A DNA stretch of 46,005 nt from Bernardetiaceae bacterium (GCA_020832465.1 JAFIER010000243.1:1-46005); one strand, 5' to 3'. Positions 32,186 through 41,591 are shown, numbered from the stretch's first letter. The notes: generated from the sequence alone by a model not told the origin. Made by a program: numbers and translations.

Positions 32186-34423
32186 ATGCAACTCAATCCA
32201 ATTATAAAAACCATCGAGCTCGAAGATGGTCGCACCATTTCTGTCGAAACGGGACGTTTAGCCAAGCAAGCCGATGGGGCTGTAGTAGTCAGAATGGGAA
32301 AAACCATGCTTCTCGCTACCGTAGTATCTAATAAGGATATTCGCGACGGTATGAACTTCTTACCTATGTCTGTAGAATACCAAGAAAAATTTGCAGCTGC
32401 GGGTAAAATACCAGGTGGTTTTATCAAACGTGAAGGACGGCTTTCAGAACATGAAATTTTAGTATGTCGCCTCGTCGACCGTGCATTGCGTCCTTTATTT
32501 CCAGATGATTTTCACGCTGAAACACAAATCAATATTTCGCTTATCTCTGCCGATGAGCAAGTGCCGCCAGATGCCTTAGCCGCTTTTGCTGCCTCGGCTG
32601 CCTTAGCCGTATCTGATGTACCAATAACAGATTACCTTTCAGAGGTTCGTTTAGTACGTAATGCTGAGGGTAAGTTTATCATAAATCCTGATTATAAAAC
32701 TATCGCAGAGTCTGACTTAGATATTATCGTAGGTGCAACTTATGATAACATTACGATGGTAGAAGGCTCTCTTAAAGAAGTACAAGAAGAAGACCTTTTA
32801 GAGGCGCTCAAAGTAGCTCATGAAGCGATTAAAGTGCAGTGCTTGCTACAGAAAGAACTGGCAGAAGCTACTGGAAAAACACAAAAAAGAGACTATGATA
32901 AGTATGAAACAGACCCAGAGCTGGCTCAGAAAATCATGGATGAGTTTTATCCTAAGTTTTACGCAATTGTAAGCTCACCAGAAGCGCATGACAAGGCTAC
33001 GCGTAGCGAAATGTTTAAGAAGGTAAAACAAGAATATATCGATAATTTGCCCGAAGACGAGGAGCATAACCTCTCTTTGATTAGTGAATATATTGGCAAA
33101 GCTCACAAAAAAGCAGCAAGAGACCTGGTACTCAAAACTCGTACAAGATTAGACGGACGCGCTTTAGACGAAATCAGACCGATTTGGGTTGATGTAGATT
33201 ATTTGCCTTCGGCGCACGGCTCGGCAGTATTTACACGTGGTGAAACACAAGCTCTAACTACTGTAACGCTTGGCACTAAGCTCGATGAGCAAATGATTGA
33301 TGGTGCTGTTATCTCTGGCTCGAGCAGATTTATTTTGCATTACAATTTTCCTGCATTTTCTACGGGCGAAGTGCGTCCTAACAGAGGTCCGGGCAGGCGT
33401 GAAATTGGTCATGGCAACTTAGCCGCTCGTGCTTTGCGATTTGCACTGCCACCAGATGATGAGAATCCTTATACAGTACGTGTGGTTTCTGATATTTTAG
33501 AATCCAATGGCTCATCTTCTATGGCAACGGTTTGTGCGGGTTCTTTAGCACTTATGGACGCTGGTATTCCCGTAAAAGCTGCTGTTTCAGGCATTGCAAT
33601 GGGTATGATTTCGGACGCAGAGACGGGTCAGTATGCGATTTTGAGTGATATTTTGGGTGATGAAGACCATTTAGGCGATATGGACTTTAAAATCACAGGT
33701 ACAGCCGATGGCATTACAGCTTGCCAAATGGACATCAAAGTAGATGGTCTCTCTTACGAAGTATTGAAAGAAGCCTTAGAGCAAGCCAAAAGAGGGCGTT
33801 TGCATATTTTGGGCGAGATGAACAAAGCCTTAGATAAGCCTCGTGAGGATATGAAAGAGCATGCACCTCGTTCTGTGAAGTTTGAAGTAGAGCGTGAGTT
33901 TATTGGTGCTATTATCGGACAAGGCGGTAAAGTCATTCAAGAAATTCAACGCACCACAGGCACAACGGTTATCATAGAAGAAATCAATAACAAAGGTGTA
34001 GTTACGATATTCGCTAACGATAAGCCTTCAATGGAAGCAGCGCATAACACGATTAAAGAAATTATCACACCGCCAGAGGTAGATAAAGTTTATGAAGGTG
34101 TTGTCAAAACAATTACAGAGTTTGGTGCGTTTATAGAATTTATGAAAGGCAAAGAAGGTCTATTGCATATTTCTGAAATTACTTGGGAACGCTTAGAATC
34201 TATGGACGGCGTAATGGAAGTAGGAGAAGAAGTGCAAGTTAAGCTCATCGAAGTCGACGAGCGCAGTGGCAAATTCCGCCTTTCACGCAAAGTACTCCTC
34301 CCACGTCCCGAAGGTTACGAAGATAGAAGTAGCAACCGAGGCGGCGGTGGTAGTGGTGGATTCCGACGTGGTGGTAGCGGTGGTAGTGGTGGTGGAAATC
34401 GCCGCCCCAATAATCGCAGATAG
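32186..34423 (+). CDS. pnp: Polyribonucleotide nucleotidyltransferase (PNPase)
   Basis: PNPase degrades RNA from the 3' end with phosphate. The 745-residue product has two RNase PH domains (the first with VSVEYQEKFAAAGKIPGGFIKREGR, the second with TRTRLDGRALDEIRPI, GPGRREIGHGNLAARAL and the catalytic DILGDEDHLGDMDFKITG). A KH domain (GAIIGQGGKVIQEIQRTTGT) and an S1 domain (GVVKTITEFGAFIEFMKGKEGLLHISEI) follow. A Gly/Arg-rich tail (from about 712) probably adds RNA binding. The ATG at 32186 is taken over the TTG 15 bases upstream. rpsO, the usual upstream neighbour in many bacteria, is absent; rpoD follows. Confidence 0.97.
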   Translation: MQLNPIIKTIELEDGRTISVETGRLAKQADGAVVVRMGKTMLLATVVSNKDIRDGMNFLPMSVEYQEKFAAAGKIPGGFIKREGRLSEHEILVCRLVDRALRPLFPDDFHAETQINISLISADEQVPPDALAAFAASAALAVSDVPITDYLSEVRLVRNAEGKFIINPDYKTIAESDLDIIVGATYDNITMVEGSLKEVQEEDLLEALKVAHEAIKVQCLLQKELAEATGKTQKRDYDKYETDPELAQKIMDEFYPKFYAIVSSPEAHDKATRSEMFKKVKQEYIDNLPEDEEHNLSLISEYIGKAHKKAARDLVLKTRTRLDGRALDEIRPIWVDVDYLPSAHGSAVFTRGETQALTTVTLGTKLDEQMIDGAVISGSSRFILHYNFPAFSTGEVRPNRGPGRREIGHGNLAARALRFALPPDDENPYTVRVVSDILESNGSSSMATVCAGSLALMDAGIPVKAAVSGIAMGMISDAETGQYAILSDILGDEDHLGDMDFKITGTADGITACQMDIKVDGLSYEVLKEALEQAKRGRLHILGEMNKALDKPREDMKEHAPRSVKFEVEREFIGAIIGQGGKVIQEIQRTTGTTVIIEEINNKGVVTIFANDKPSMEAAHNTIKEIITPPEVDKVYEGVVKTITEFGAFIEFMKGKEGLLHISEITWERLESMDGVMEVGEEVQVKLIEVDERSGKFRLSRKVLLPRPEGYEDRSSNRGGGGSGGFRRGGSGGSGGGNRRPNNRR

Positions 34424-34471
34424 TTTTTAAGCTAATTGCAACTTTATTATAGCTTTTTAGGTTCTGTCGTT

Positions 34472-34505
34472 GTGCTTTTGTAAAATTATAAATTTTGCAA
34501 AAGCA
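34472..34505 (+). terminator. Hairpin downstream of pnp
   Basis: GTGCTTTTGTAAAATT (34472-34487) pairs with AATTTTGCAAAAGCAC (34490-34505) with one G-T pair. No T-run follows, so termination is uncertain; it may instead protect the 3' end. Confidence 0.45.
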
Positions 34506-34676
34506 CATTACAGAATTTTTGCTTTTGCAAAATTATGCTAAGTTGTTTTTGGATAGCAAGTATGCAATCTGAAAAAAGCCAAAAAAACAACAAAAAAGAA
34601 ACTAATCGTTTTTTTTTTCGTTTACATGTCAGTTCTATGCGTTTTATAGCAATTACATTAACAAACATTACACTCG

Positions 34677-35540
34677 ATGCGACAACTAAAAATCAGTAAG
34701 CAGATAACTAATCGCGAAAGCCAATCCTTAGATAAATATTTACAAGAAATTGGTAAAGTTGATTTGCTTACACCCGATGAAGAGGTCGAACTAGCTAAAC
34801 GTATCCGAGAAGGCGACCAAGTAGCCCTCGAGAAGCTAACCAAAGCAAATTTAAGATTTGTGGTCTCAGTTGCCAAGCAATACCAAAATCAAGGTCTTTC
34901 CCTTGGAGATTTAATCAATGAAGGCAATCTCGGTCTTATTAAAGCCGCACAACGCTTTGACGAAACGCGTGGTTTTAAGTTTATTTCTTATGCTGTTTGG
35001 TGGATACGTCAATCTATTTTGCAAGCACTTGCAGAGCAATCCCGTATTGTACGCCTGCCACTCAACAGAGTAGGTTCGCTCAACAAAATTTCTAAAACAT
35101 TCTCCGAACTCGAGCAAAGGTACGAAAGAGAACCCTCGCCAGACGAACTCGCCGACGAGCTCGAACTAACCTCTGCAGAAGTCGTCGATACACTTAAAAT
35201 ATCTGGAAGGCACGTCTCTATGGACGCACCCTTTGTGCAAGGCGAAGAAAATACTCTGTACGATGTACTCGAAAATGACTTGGAAGAAAAACCCGATTCC
35301 GAGCTTATGAACGACTCTCTCAGAAGAGAAGTACAGCGTGCACTATCTACCCTCACACAGCGTGAAGCTGATGTCATTTCACTCTATTTCGGACTCAACG
35401 GAGAGCATCAGCTCACCCTTGAAGAAATCGGCGAAAGATTTGGACTTACAAGAGAGCGCGTCAGACAAATAAAAGAAAAAGCCATTAGAAGGCTTAGACA
35501 TACTTCAAGAAGTAAATCGCTTAAACCTTATTTGGGATAA
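34677..35540 (+). CDS. rpoD: Principal sigma factor (RpoD/SigA)
   Basis: The 287-residue product is the short primary sigma factor of Bacteroidota, without region 1.1. Region 1.2 starts [27 protein letters not shown]. Region 2 has [30 protein letters not shown] and the -10 reading part [17 protein letters not shown]. Region 3 follows, and region 4.2 ends in [30 protein letters not shown]. It recognises the TTTG / TAnnTTTG promoters seen here. It lies 253 bases after pnp in the order often seen in the phylum. Confidence 0.97.
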   Translation: MRQLKISKQITNRESQSLDKYLQEIGKVDLLTPDEEVELAKRIREGDQVALEKLTKANLRFVVSVAKQYQNQGLSLGDLINEGNLGLIKAAQRFDETRGFKFISYAVWWIRQSILQALAEQSRIVRLPLNRVGSLNKISKTFSELEQRYEREPSPDELADELELTSAEVVDTLKISGRHVSMDAPFVQGEENTLYDVLENDLEEKPDSELMNDSLRREVQRALSTLTQREADVISLYFGLNGEHQLTLEEIGERFGLTRERVRQIKEKAIRRLRHTSRSKSLKPYLG

Positions 35541-35565
35541 GCCAATACTTTATAATTATTTTTGC

Positions 35566-35605
35566 AAACTTACCAAGCCGTAATGACTTGGTGAGTTTCT
35601 TTATT
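35566..35605 (+). terminator. Terminator of rpoD
   Basis: AAACTTACCAAG (35566-35577) pairs with CTTGGTGAGTTT (35587-35598) with one T-G pair, followed by CTTTATTT. Confidence 0.75.
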
Positions 35606-35624
35606 TCGAACCTTTCCGAATACA

Positions 35625-36518
35625 ATGATTAAAGCCAATATTTTAGTAACAGGTGCTAACGGACAACTCGGGCAAGCACTACAAAAAATTGCAAAAAACT
35701 ACCCTTTTTCCTTTCATTTTGCCAACGCTGATACTTTGGATATCACCGATAGCAAAGCCGTTGCACAGCTTTTTGATATGAAACCTTTTGATTTTTGTAT
35801 CAATGCCGCTGCTTATACAGCCGTAGATAAAGCCGAAAGCGAAAAGTTAGACTGTTATGAAGTAAACGTGCTCGGCGTTACTAATCTGGCTAAAGCATGC
35901 CTACAGCATAATGTTGTCTGCCTACATATATCTACTGATTTTGTCTTTGACGGACAAAAAAGTAGCCCATACACAGAAGAGGACCAGACCAATCCGATAG
36001 GCGTATATGCACAAAGCAAGTTACAAGGAGAGCGCACACTGCTCAAGCATCAGCCAAAAAGTTTGATTTTGCGCACCTCTTGGCTATATTCAGAATACCG
36101 AAAAAACTTTGTCAAAACCGTACTGCAGCTCGTCAAAAAGCAAAATAAAATTCGTATTGTCGCAGACCAAATAGGCTCACCCACCTATGCCGGAGACCTC
36201 GCTGCTGCCCTGCTACAAATCATTGAACAAATACACGAAAAGGAAGTAGAAAATCAAAACATCTGGGGTATTTATCACTATTGCAACGAAGGGGTAGCCT
36301 CTTGGTATGATTTGGCAAAAGCCGTACTTTACATGGAAAGCATTCCCACGACAGTTACACCTATTTTAAGTGAAGATTATCCCACGCCTGCCCAAAGACC
36401 TAAGTATAGCGTACTCAATAATCACAAAATCAAAGATACCTTTAATCTGCATATTCCCTATTGGCGAAATAGCTTGCAGCAATGCTTAGGCTATCTCGAA
36501 GAGGAAGAGGTGTATTAA
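35625..36518 (+). CDS. rfbD: dTDP-4-dehydrorhamnose reductase
   Basis: The enzyme reduces dTDP-4-keto-rhamnose to dTDP-rhamnose, the sugar donor for surface polysaccharides. The 297-residue short-chain reductase shows the NADPH motif LVTGANGQLGQAL, INAAAYTAVDKAE, HISTDFVFDG, the active-site YAQSK, and RTSWLYSEYRKNF and VADQIGSPTYAGDLA, all typical of RfbD/RmlD. The other rml genes are not in the window. It faces the potassium channel gene with only 58 bases between the stops, the one convergent junction without a hairpin repeat. Confidence 0.93.
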   Translation: MIKANILVTGANGQLGQALQKIAKNYPFSFHFANADTLDITDSKAVAQLFDMKPFDFCINAAAYTAVDKAESEKLDCYEVNVLGVTNLAKACLQHNVVCLHISTDFVFDGQKSSPYTEEDQTNPIGVYAQSKLQGERTLLKHQPKSLILRTSWLYSEYRKNFVKTVLQLVKKQNKIRIVADQIGSPTYAGDLAAALLQIIEQIHEKEVENQNIWGIYHYCNEGVASWYDLAKAVLYMESIPTTVTPILSEDYPTPAQRPKYSVLNNHKIKDTFNLHIPYWRNSLQQCLGYLEEEEVY

Positions 36519-36576
36519 GCATTATAGAAACCATTTGATGATAATATAAATATATGCCAGCTATCCGCACTTTAGC

Positions 36577-37419
36577 TTAGTCTTCAAAAAGTGGGTATTG
36601 ATGCTCATGGGCGCACAAGTCATGACCACATCGGCTACAATAATTAGGCGTGCTATCCTTACTCATAAACTGGCAACGAGGGCAGGTGTTGAAATTAGAC
36701 TCATTTTCTTTGGCAATTTCAGCAGTAATAATGCCCGTGGGCACTGCAATAATGCCATAACCCAAAAGCATAATAAAAGATGCAATAAACTTGCCCATAT
36801 CCGTTTGCGGCACAATATCCCCATAGCCCACTGTAGTAATCGTGATAATAGCCCAATACACAGATAATGGAATACTTTGAAAACCATTTTTGCCCTCTTC
36901 CACCACATACATAAAACTCCCCAAAATAATAACCAAGGTAAGCAAACCCAAAATAAAAACAGATATTTTGTAAGAGCTCGCACGCAAAGCGCGGCTCAAA
37001 TGCTGCGCAGCTAAAAAATGCTGCCCAAGTTTCATAATCCTGAACATACGCATAAGGCGCACAAGCCGTATGCTAAAAAGATATTGCATATTAGGACTCA
37101 GAAACAGCACAAAAACAGGAAGCACTGCCAGCAAGTCTATCATACCCCAAAAACTAAAAATATACTTCCAAGATTTCGGGTGGCTATAAATACGCAAAAC
37201 ATATTCTATCAAAAATAACAAACTGAAAAACCACTCCAGATAGTAAAATACGTAAGTATATCGCTCTCGAAGTTCTACTATACTTTCCAAAAGCACTAAG
37301 GAAACACTCACAACAATAGCTATCAACAAAAGCACATCAAAAAGCTGACCTGCTTTTGTATCCGTACCGAAGATAACCCGGTGTATTTTATCTTGTAAAC
37401 GTTTATGATTTATGCCCAT
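36577..37419 (-). CDS. Voltage-gated-type potassium channel with C-terminal zinc ribbon
   Basis: A 280-residue six-helix channel of the Kv fold. The S4 helix carries four spaced arginines (R118, R121, R124, R127 in SIRLVRLMRMFRIMK), which suggests voltage sensing. The selectivity filter is TVGYGD at 196-201, so it conducts potassium. After the S6 helix (212-233) a short linker leads to a zinc ribbon with Cys246, Cys249, Cys261 and Cys264, then a CxHxH tail (269-273). Zinc ribbons are uncommon at the end of such channels. The protease gene upstream, 47 bases away on the same strand, carries a similar ribbon; the two are probably cotranscribed. Confidence 0.9.
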   Translation of the reverse strand: MGINHKRLQDKIHRVIFGTDTKAGQLFDVLLLIAIVVSVSLVLLESIVELRERYTYVFYYLEWFFSLLFLIEYVLRIYSHPKSWKYIFSFWGMIDLLAVLPVFVLFLSPNMQYLFSIRLVRLMRMFRIMKLGQHFLAAQHLSRALRASSYKISVFILGLLTLVIILGSFMYVVEEGKNGFQSIPLSVYWAIITITTVGYGDIVPQTDMGKFIASFIMLLGYGIIAVPTGIITAEIAKENESNFNTCPRCQFMSKDSTPNYCSRCGHDLCAHEHQYPLFED

Positions 37420-37466
37420 ATTCTTTATGATAATCTCTTACGCCTAAAACCTAATCGTATTAAGGG

Positions 37467-38558
37467 CTAATCCTCCTCCTTGTCCCGCCAGCGTGCATCG
37501 TATTGATTGACAAGCAGGTTATCATAGTCATCAGCTTGCTGAAGGAGGTATTTGAGTTGTGCAATCCCACTTTTTTCTTTCAAATATTGACTATGGATAG
37601 CCAAAGACAGTACAATATCCTGATGATGTATGCTAAACCTCAAACCTTTGAGTTTGTAGTTTTCGCGTAGTAAGTACTCATAAATTGCACCAATATTTTT
37701 CTTTGGAAGTTTGCATAGATAAGCATCACCAAAAATATAACCTGTATCGGGATTATAAGATAAGAAAATAGTAGCGCTGCCTTCGTCTATATCCCAGCGG
37801 TTAGGACCGCTACGTGATAGTTTGACATTTTTACCTGTTTTGTCTATCATTTGCTCTATCATAGCCACTATGCCTGTTACCTCGTAAGTCTCTCCTGTAT
37901 GAATTTTAGGAATTTTTGCACCGCAATGTGGGCAGTATTCTTGGCTCTGAATTTCGCTTTCTAAAACAAAATTTTGACAAGAAGCACATCGAATCATCGG
38001 CTGTCTCTGATGCGCTTCAAACTCTTTTAAAGCCTCCAACACATACTCTACTGGCAGGGCAAAGCCTAAGTCATTGCCGTTACGGATAATAAACGTATTG
38101 ACACCTACGATTTCCCCACGCTCGCCGACCAAGGGGCCGCCGCTATTGCCAGGGTTAATCGCTGCATCTACCTGAATGTAATGAATATTTTTGTACAAAC
38201 GGCGCGCCTTCGAGACAATACCCTGCGTAGCCGTGTATTTAAGCCCATAGGGATGCCCAATAGCAATGATAGAATCTCCATCATTTACCTTACCAAAGAC
38301 AGTCTGCGTATCGCTAAATTGGCTCATATCGTGCGTATCGGGCAACAGGATAAATGCCAAATCGTGGCGTGTATCTATAAAATATACATCGGCTAATGTT
38401 TTTGCAAAATGACGACTGCTAATCGTTACCTCTTGACAGTTTTTTACTACGTGATAATTTGTAACAATCAAACGATACTCGGGCAGATAAAAGCCCGTAC
38501 CCGCACCGTAAGGTGTAGCTATTTGAATAACGATATTTTTATAATCTGCAATAGTCAT
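37467..38558 (-). CDS. Cytosolic trypsin-like serine protease with zinc ribbon
   Basis: A 363-residue protein with a chymotrypsin-fold domain of the HtrA/DegP kind: His36 in VTNYHVV, Asp66 in TRHDLAFILLP and Ser139 in NPGNSGGPLVGE. There is no signal peptide and no PDZ domain. A zinc ribbon follows (Cys191, Cys194, Cys209, Cys212). The C-terminal part (about 225-340) has the look of a YbjN or type III chaperone-like fold (GPNRWDIDEGSATIFLSY, NYKLKGLRFSIHHQDIVLSL), a guess by pattern. The combination suggests a regulated, protein-binding protease in the cytoplasm. It is upstream of the channel gene on one transcript. Confidence 0.87.
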   Translation of the reverse strand: MTIADYKNIVIQIATPYGAGTGFYLPEYRLIVTNYHVVKNCQEVTISSRHFAKTLADVYFIDTRHDLAFILLPDTHDMSQFSDTQTVFGKVNDGDSIIAIGHPYGLKYTATQGIVSKARRLYKNIHYIQVDAAINPGNSGGPLVGERGEIVGVNTFIIRNGNDLGFALPVEYVLEALKEFEAHQRQPMIRCASCQNFVLESEIQSQEYCPHCGAKIPKIHTGETYEVTGIVAMIEQMIDKTGKNVKLSRSGPNRWDIDEGSATIFLSYNPDTGYIFGDAYLCKLPKKNIGAIYEYLLRENYKLKGLRFSIHHQDIVLSLAIHSQYLKEKSGIAQLKYLLQQADDYDNLLVNQYDARWRDKEED

Positions 38559-38590
38559 ATTTTTTTATAAAAATTAGAAAGTCATTTTTT

Positions 38591-38643
38591 AGCAGCCCTC
38601 AGAAATAACATTTCTCTGAGAAATGTTATTTCTGAGGGCTGCT
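38591..38643. repeat. Hairpin family copy, perfect 26-bp stem
   Basis: Arms 38591-38616 and 38618-38643 are exact complements around one base, the longest perfect stem in the family. The flank CAGCCCTCAGAAATAAC differs from other copies on both arms together. Confidence 0.9.
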
Positions 38644-38656
38644 ACTTTGCTTTATT

Positions 38657-38744
38657 GGTTCTTCTAAACTTTATACGGAAATATGCTTAAAACCCCCGAT
38701 TTTAATCGTGGGAGCTAAAAAGCCGTATAAATCTTAGTAGAACC
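38657..38744. repeat. MITE-like element with 22-bp terminal repeats
   Basis: Ends GGTTCTTCTAAACTTTATAC and GTATAAATCTTAGTAGAACC (extended to 22 bases) pair at 19 of 22 positions. An internal palindrome CCCCCGATTTTAATCGTGGG lies at 38693-38712. A longer copy is at 556-672. It ends three bases before the aminopeptidase stop. Confidence 0.75.
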
Positions 38745-38747
38745 GCT

Positions 38748-41333
38748 TTACTCTAATGCACGCTGAAACTCGATAACACGCCTATCTGTCTCTTGCTCTC
38801 GAATCGGCGTAAGGTCATATTCAATTTCATCTTGATTCAAAATTATCACAATCAGTGCCTGATAAGCATCTTTGCGCACCTGAAAATAGCTGTGATGCTG
38901 TGCTAAATCAGCCAGATAATCAAGCCCTTTTTGCTTTACATCAACTGGCTGATTGATTAAATATTGCGTAAGCAAACTAAGTAAAAAACTCAACTCACGT
39001 CCTGATTTTGTATCTAAGGTCTGCGTAAACCAATCGAGTTTGTTCGGAATACCTAAGCTACTGTAAAAATCAGCTAATGAATATACAATATGCCGTTCCA
39101 TTTCACCTTCTAATGGTTCTATTTTATCTAAAGCCTCTTCGCCTTCTTGATTTAGATAGGCAAAAATCGTGTTACTTTTTACGTAATACGAACTATCTTT
39201 CATCGTTTGTGCTAAAAAATCGCTATCGTAGCGCAAAGAAGCCACAATATCAACAGCCGAAGCACGCACCGTAGAGTTAGGGTCTGAAAATGCTAAACCC
39301 TTGATTTGAGCCAAATAATTATCCAAATCCTGTCCTTTATATTCGCCTAAGCTACGCATTGCATTTTCGCGAATTGCCCAAAACTCATGCCCTAAAAGTG
39401 CGGAAAGTTGCGTACGCACACGCTCATCACCTACATAAGACGAAAGCTGGCTAATCGCCTCTTGTTGCAATAAATAATAATCATCGAGCTGGCTCATTGC
39501 CAAATAAGCCCTCAAATCGTGCGTCTCGTCTATGTAGGCGGGTAGCAACCGATAAGGGTCTAAGATTACATAATCAGGCATAGCAGCTGCCTCAAAGCTA
39601 AAATAGGCACTATCTCCCTTTATCTGTATGGGTTGATGGTATTGCTTATCGCCAATTTGATAAAAAATTTGCGTGTTTAGTTCGTAAATAGGGGTATAAC
39701 GGCTATCTTGTAATTGCTGAATCCTAACTTGAATTTGATTATCGGAAAAAGTATAACTCATTTGCAACTCTGGGTGGCCGCGCTGGAGAAACCATTGGTC
39801 AAAGAAGCGTTTTAAGTCCCTTCCTGTAATATGCTCGAAAGCCAAGCGCAAATCGTGAATCTCGACGCTCGAATAGGCGTGTTTTTTTAGGTAATAACGA
39901 AGCGAAGCAAAAAAAGCCTCATCGCCAATCTCATGACGGAGCAGATGCAGAATTAGGGCTGATTTAGCATAGGAATGGCTATCAAACATATCGTCCCTAT
40001 CGGCATAATGATAGCGAATCGCAGGCTCTCTTTTAAACATCGCTTCATAAAAATAAGCATTGCGCGCATCAAAACGCTCAATTTCAGCCTCACGCTCCCC
40101 ATGGCGATGTGCCTGCCACAAATATTCAAAATACTTGGCAAAGCCCTCATTTAAAGGTAAGTTTGCCCACGACTCACAAGTAACCACATTGCCAAACCAT
40201 TGATGTGCTAACTCATGCGCAATAATGCCCTCGTAGTTATAGTCCGAAAGTGCTTGCCGACTCTCTACTTGTAATGATTCATTAAAAATAGAAATACTTG
40301 TGTTTTCCATAGCCCCTGATACAAAATCGCGCACAACCACCTGTGCATACTTATCCCAAGGAAAAGGAAAATCCAAAAGTTCGGAAAAATAATCTATCAT
40401 CTGTGGCGTTTCGGCAAAAACTGCCTCAGCCACTTCTGCATATTCAGGCTCGACGTAATAGCTCAAAGGCAAACCGCTCGAGGTTTTTTTCTGAATATGC
40501 GCAAAATCACCAATCACAATAGCTGTGAGATAAGGTGCATGCGGTTTTTCTTGTTTCCAATAATCTCGGCGCAAGCCATTGCCATTTTTTTCAGAAGAGA
40601 CAAGCCTGCCATTAGATATGGTTATGAACGAATCAGGGACAGTAAGATAAATATCTAAGCTCGTTTTGATGTTGGGTTTGTCAAAAGTGGGAAACCAAAC
40701 AGAGTTGTCTTCTGTCTCACCTTGCGTCCAAACTTGTGTAGGACGCTTTGGATAATATCCCGTAGGGTTGATAAAATACAAACCTTGCTCTTTAATTTCA
40801 TCGCTTTGTAGCTCGTCCATAGCCCGCTTAGGCTTACTGGTATAATCGATGCTTATCTGTATAACTTGCTCTTTGTCGTATATTGTATCGAGTAAAATCT
40901 CGAGCGTAACGCCGTCATAGGCATAGCGCAAAGAATCAGTTTGCTTATCTTTGAGCAACAAAACTCGATAAATATCCATTGCTTTAGCATCGAGCTTAAT
41001 TCTATCTTGTGGATAAAAATAAGGACGCATCGTAAGCAAAGCATTGCTGCGCACTTGCTGCTTTTCAAAATCAAAAGATAAATCTAAGCGTGTGTTAAGG
41101 AGTTCAAAATGTCGCTCATAAGCCGGACGGTACGGGCTTGGGGGCGAAAGCCACTCGGGCTTTTCCTCTTCGGGCTCGAAACCTACAATTTTTTCTCGCG
41201 TCGGAACTTGGTTTTCGGAGGACTCTGCTAATGCCTGTTGCACTTTTTTTTCACCTGTTTTGCAGGAGTTTAGCGTGCATAACAAAGTAATTATCAGAAT
41301 CCAATAAGCAAAGTTTATGGTATGTCTATTCAT
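38748..41333 (-). CDS. M1 family metallopeptidase lipoprotein
   Basis: An 861-residue zinc aminopeptidase anchored as a lipoprotein (signal ending LLCTLNSC). The substrate motif is GAMENTSISI and the zinc site is HELAHQWFG (His373, Glu374, His377) with the third ligand Glu in PLNEGFAKYFEY. The C-terminal part is made of HEAT-like helical repeats (from about 590 on, REQETDRRVI at the end). Start choice: the ATG at 41331-41333 follows a promoter with perfect spacing at 41352-41382, which rules out the longer frame reaching 41381. It probably trims peptides in the periplasm or at the surface. Confidence 0.93.
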   Translation of the reverse strand: MNRHTINFAYWILIITLLCTLNSCKTGEKKVQQALAESSENQVPTREKIVGFEPEEEKPEWLSPPSPYRPAYERHFELLNTRLDLSFDFEKQQVRSNALLTMRPYFYPQDRIKLDAKAMDIYRVLLLKDKQTDSLRYAYDGVTLEILLDTIYDKEQVIQISIDYTSKPKRAMDELQSDEIKEQGLYFINPTGYYPKRPTQVWTQGETEDNSVWFPTFDKPNIKTSLDIYLTVPDSFITISNGRLVSSEKNGNGLRRDYWKQEKPHAPYLTAIVIGDFAHIQKKTSSGLPLSYYVEPEYAEVAEAVFAETPQMIDYFSELLDFPFPWDKYAQVVVRDFVSGAMENTSISIFNESLQVESRQALSDYNYEGIIAHELAHQWFGNVVTCESWANLPLNEGFAKYFEYLWQAHRHGEREAEIERFDARNAYFYEAMFKREPAIRYHYADRDDMFDSHSYAKSALILHLLRHEIGDEAFFASLRYYLKKHAYSSVEIHDLRLAFEHITGRDLKRFFDQWFLQRGHPELQMSYTFSDNQIQVRIQQLQDSRYTPIYELNTQIFYQIGDKQYHQPIQIKGDSAYFSFEAAAMPDYVILDPYRLLPAYIDETHDLRAYLAMSQLDDYYLLQQEAISQLSSYVGDERVRTQLSALLGHEFWAIRENAMRSLGEYKGQDLDNYLAQIKGLAFSDPNSTVRASAVDIVASLRYDSDFLAQTMKDSSYYVKSNTIFAYLNQEGEEALDKIEPLEGEMERHIVYSLADFYSSLGIPNKLDWFTQTLDTKSGRELSFLLSLLTQYLINQPVDVKQKGLDYLADLAQHHSYFQVRKDAYQALIVIILNQDEIEYDLTPIREQETDRRVIEFQRALE

Positions 41334-41351
41334 TTCGCACTTTTTTTGTAC

Positions 41352-41382
41352 CAAAAGTAAGCAATCCACAGGTTTTTTCAAA
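41352..41382 (-). promoter_or_regulatory. Promoter of the M1 peptidase gene
   Basis: On the minus strand TTTG (41379-41382) and TACTTTTG (41352-41359) are spaced by 19 bases. The leader would be only about 12 bases long. Confidence 0.65.
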
Positions 41383-41507
41383 ATTTTCCACGCTTTGAAA
41401 ACAAATAATATTCAATAAATAGGGCTATGCTCGCTTTTCAAAACCCCTTATTGCAAATAAAATCAATAAAAATCCTCTTTGAGTATAGAGTTTTCAAAAA
41501 ACCTTTT

Positions 41508-41515
41508 TACTTTTG
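41508..41515 (+). promoter_or_regulatory. -7 box of recN
   Basis: TACTTTTG fits TAnnTTTG; the nearest TTTG upstream (41478-41481) is 26 bases away, too far for the usual spacing. The leader would carry the repeat at 41533-41591. Confidence 0.35.
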
Positions 41516-41532
41516 CGTTGTATGCTTCCTTT

Positions 41533-41591
41533 GTAGCATAGCCTTTAGGCTGTGTCTGTAGTTGCTATACAGACTAAGGTCTGTTATACAG
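41533..41591. repeat. Repeat with AGCCTTTAGGCT and CAGAC / GTCTG palindromes
   Basis: TGTAGCATAGCCTTTAGGC, TGTGTCTGTAG and then CTATACAGACTAAGGTCTGTTATACAG form a string of short palindromes in the recN leader. From memory, similar AGCAACTACAGACACAGCC sequences are common interspersed repeats in Bacteroidota. Confidence 0.5.

Noticed and set aside
32037-32207. 56-codon ORF before pnp as a protein gene
   Set aside because: No recognisable protein, overlaps the pnp start; kept only as a leader observation.
41334-41381. Longer start for the M1 peptidase
   Set aside because: A promoter with 19-base spacing lies across it and the lipoprotein signal begins at 41333.
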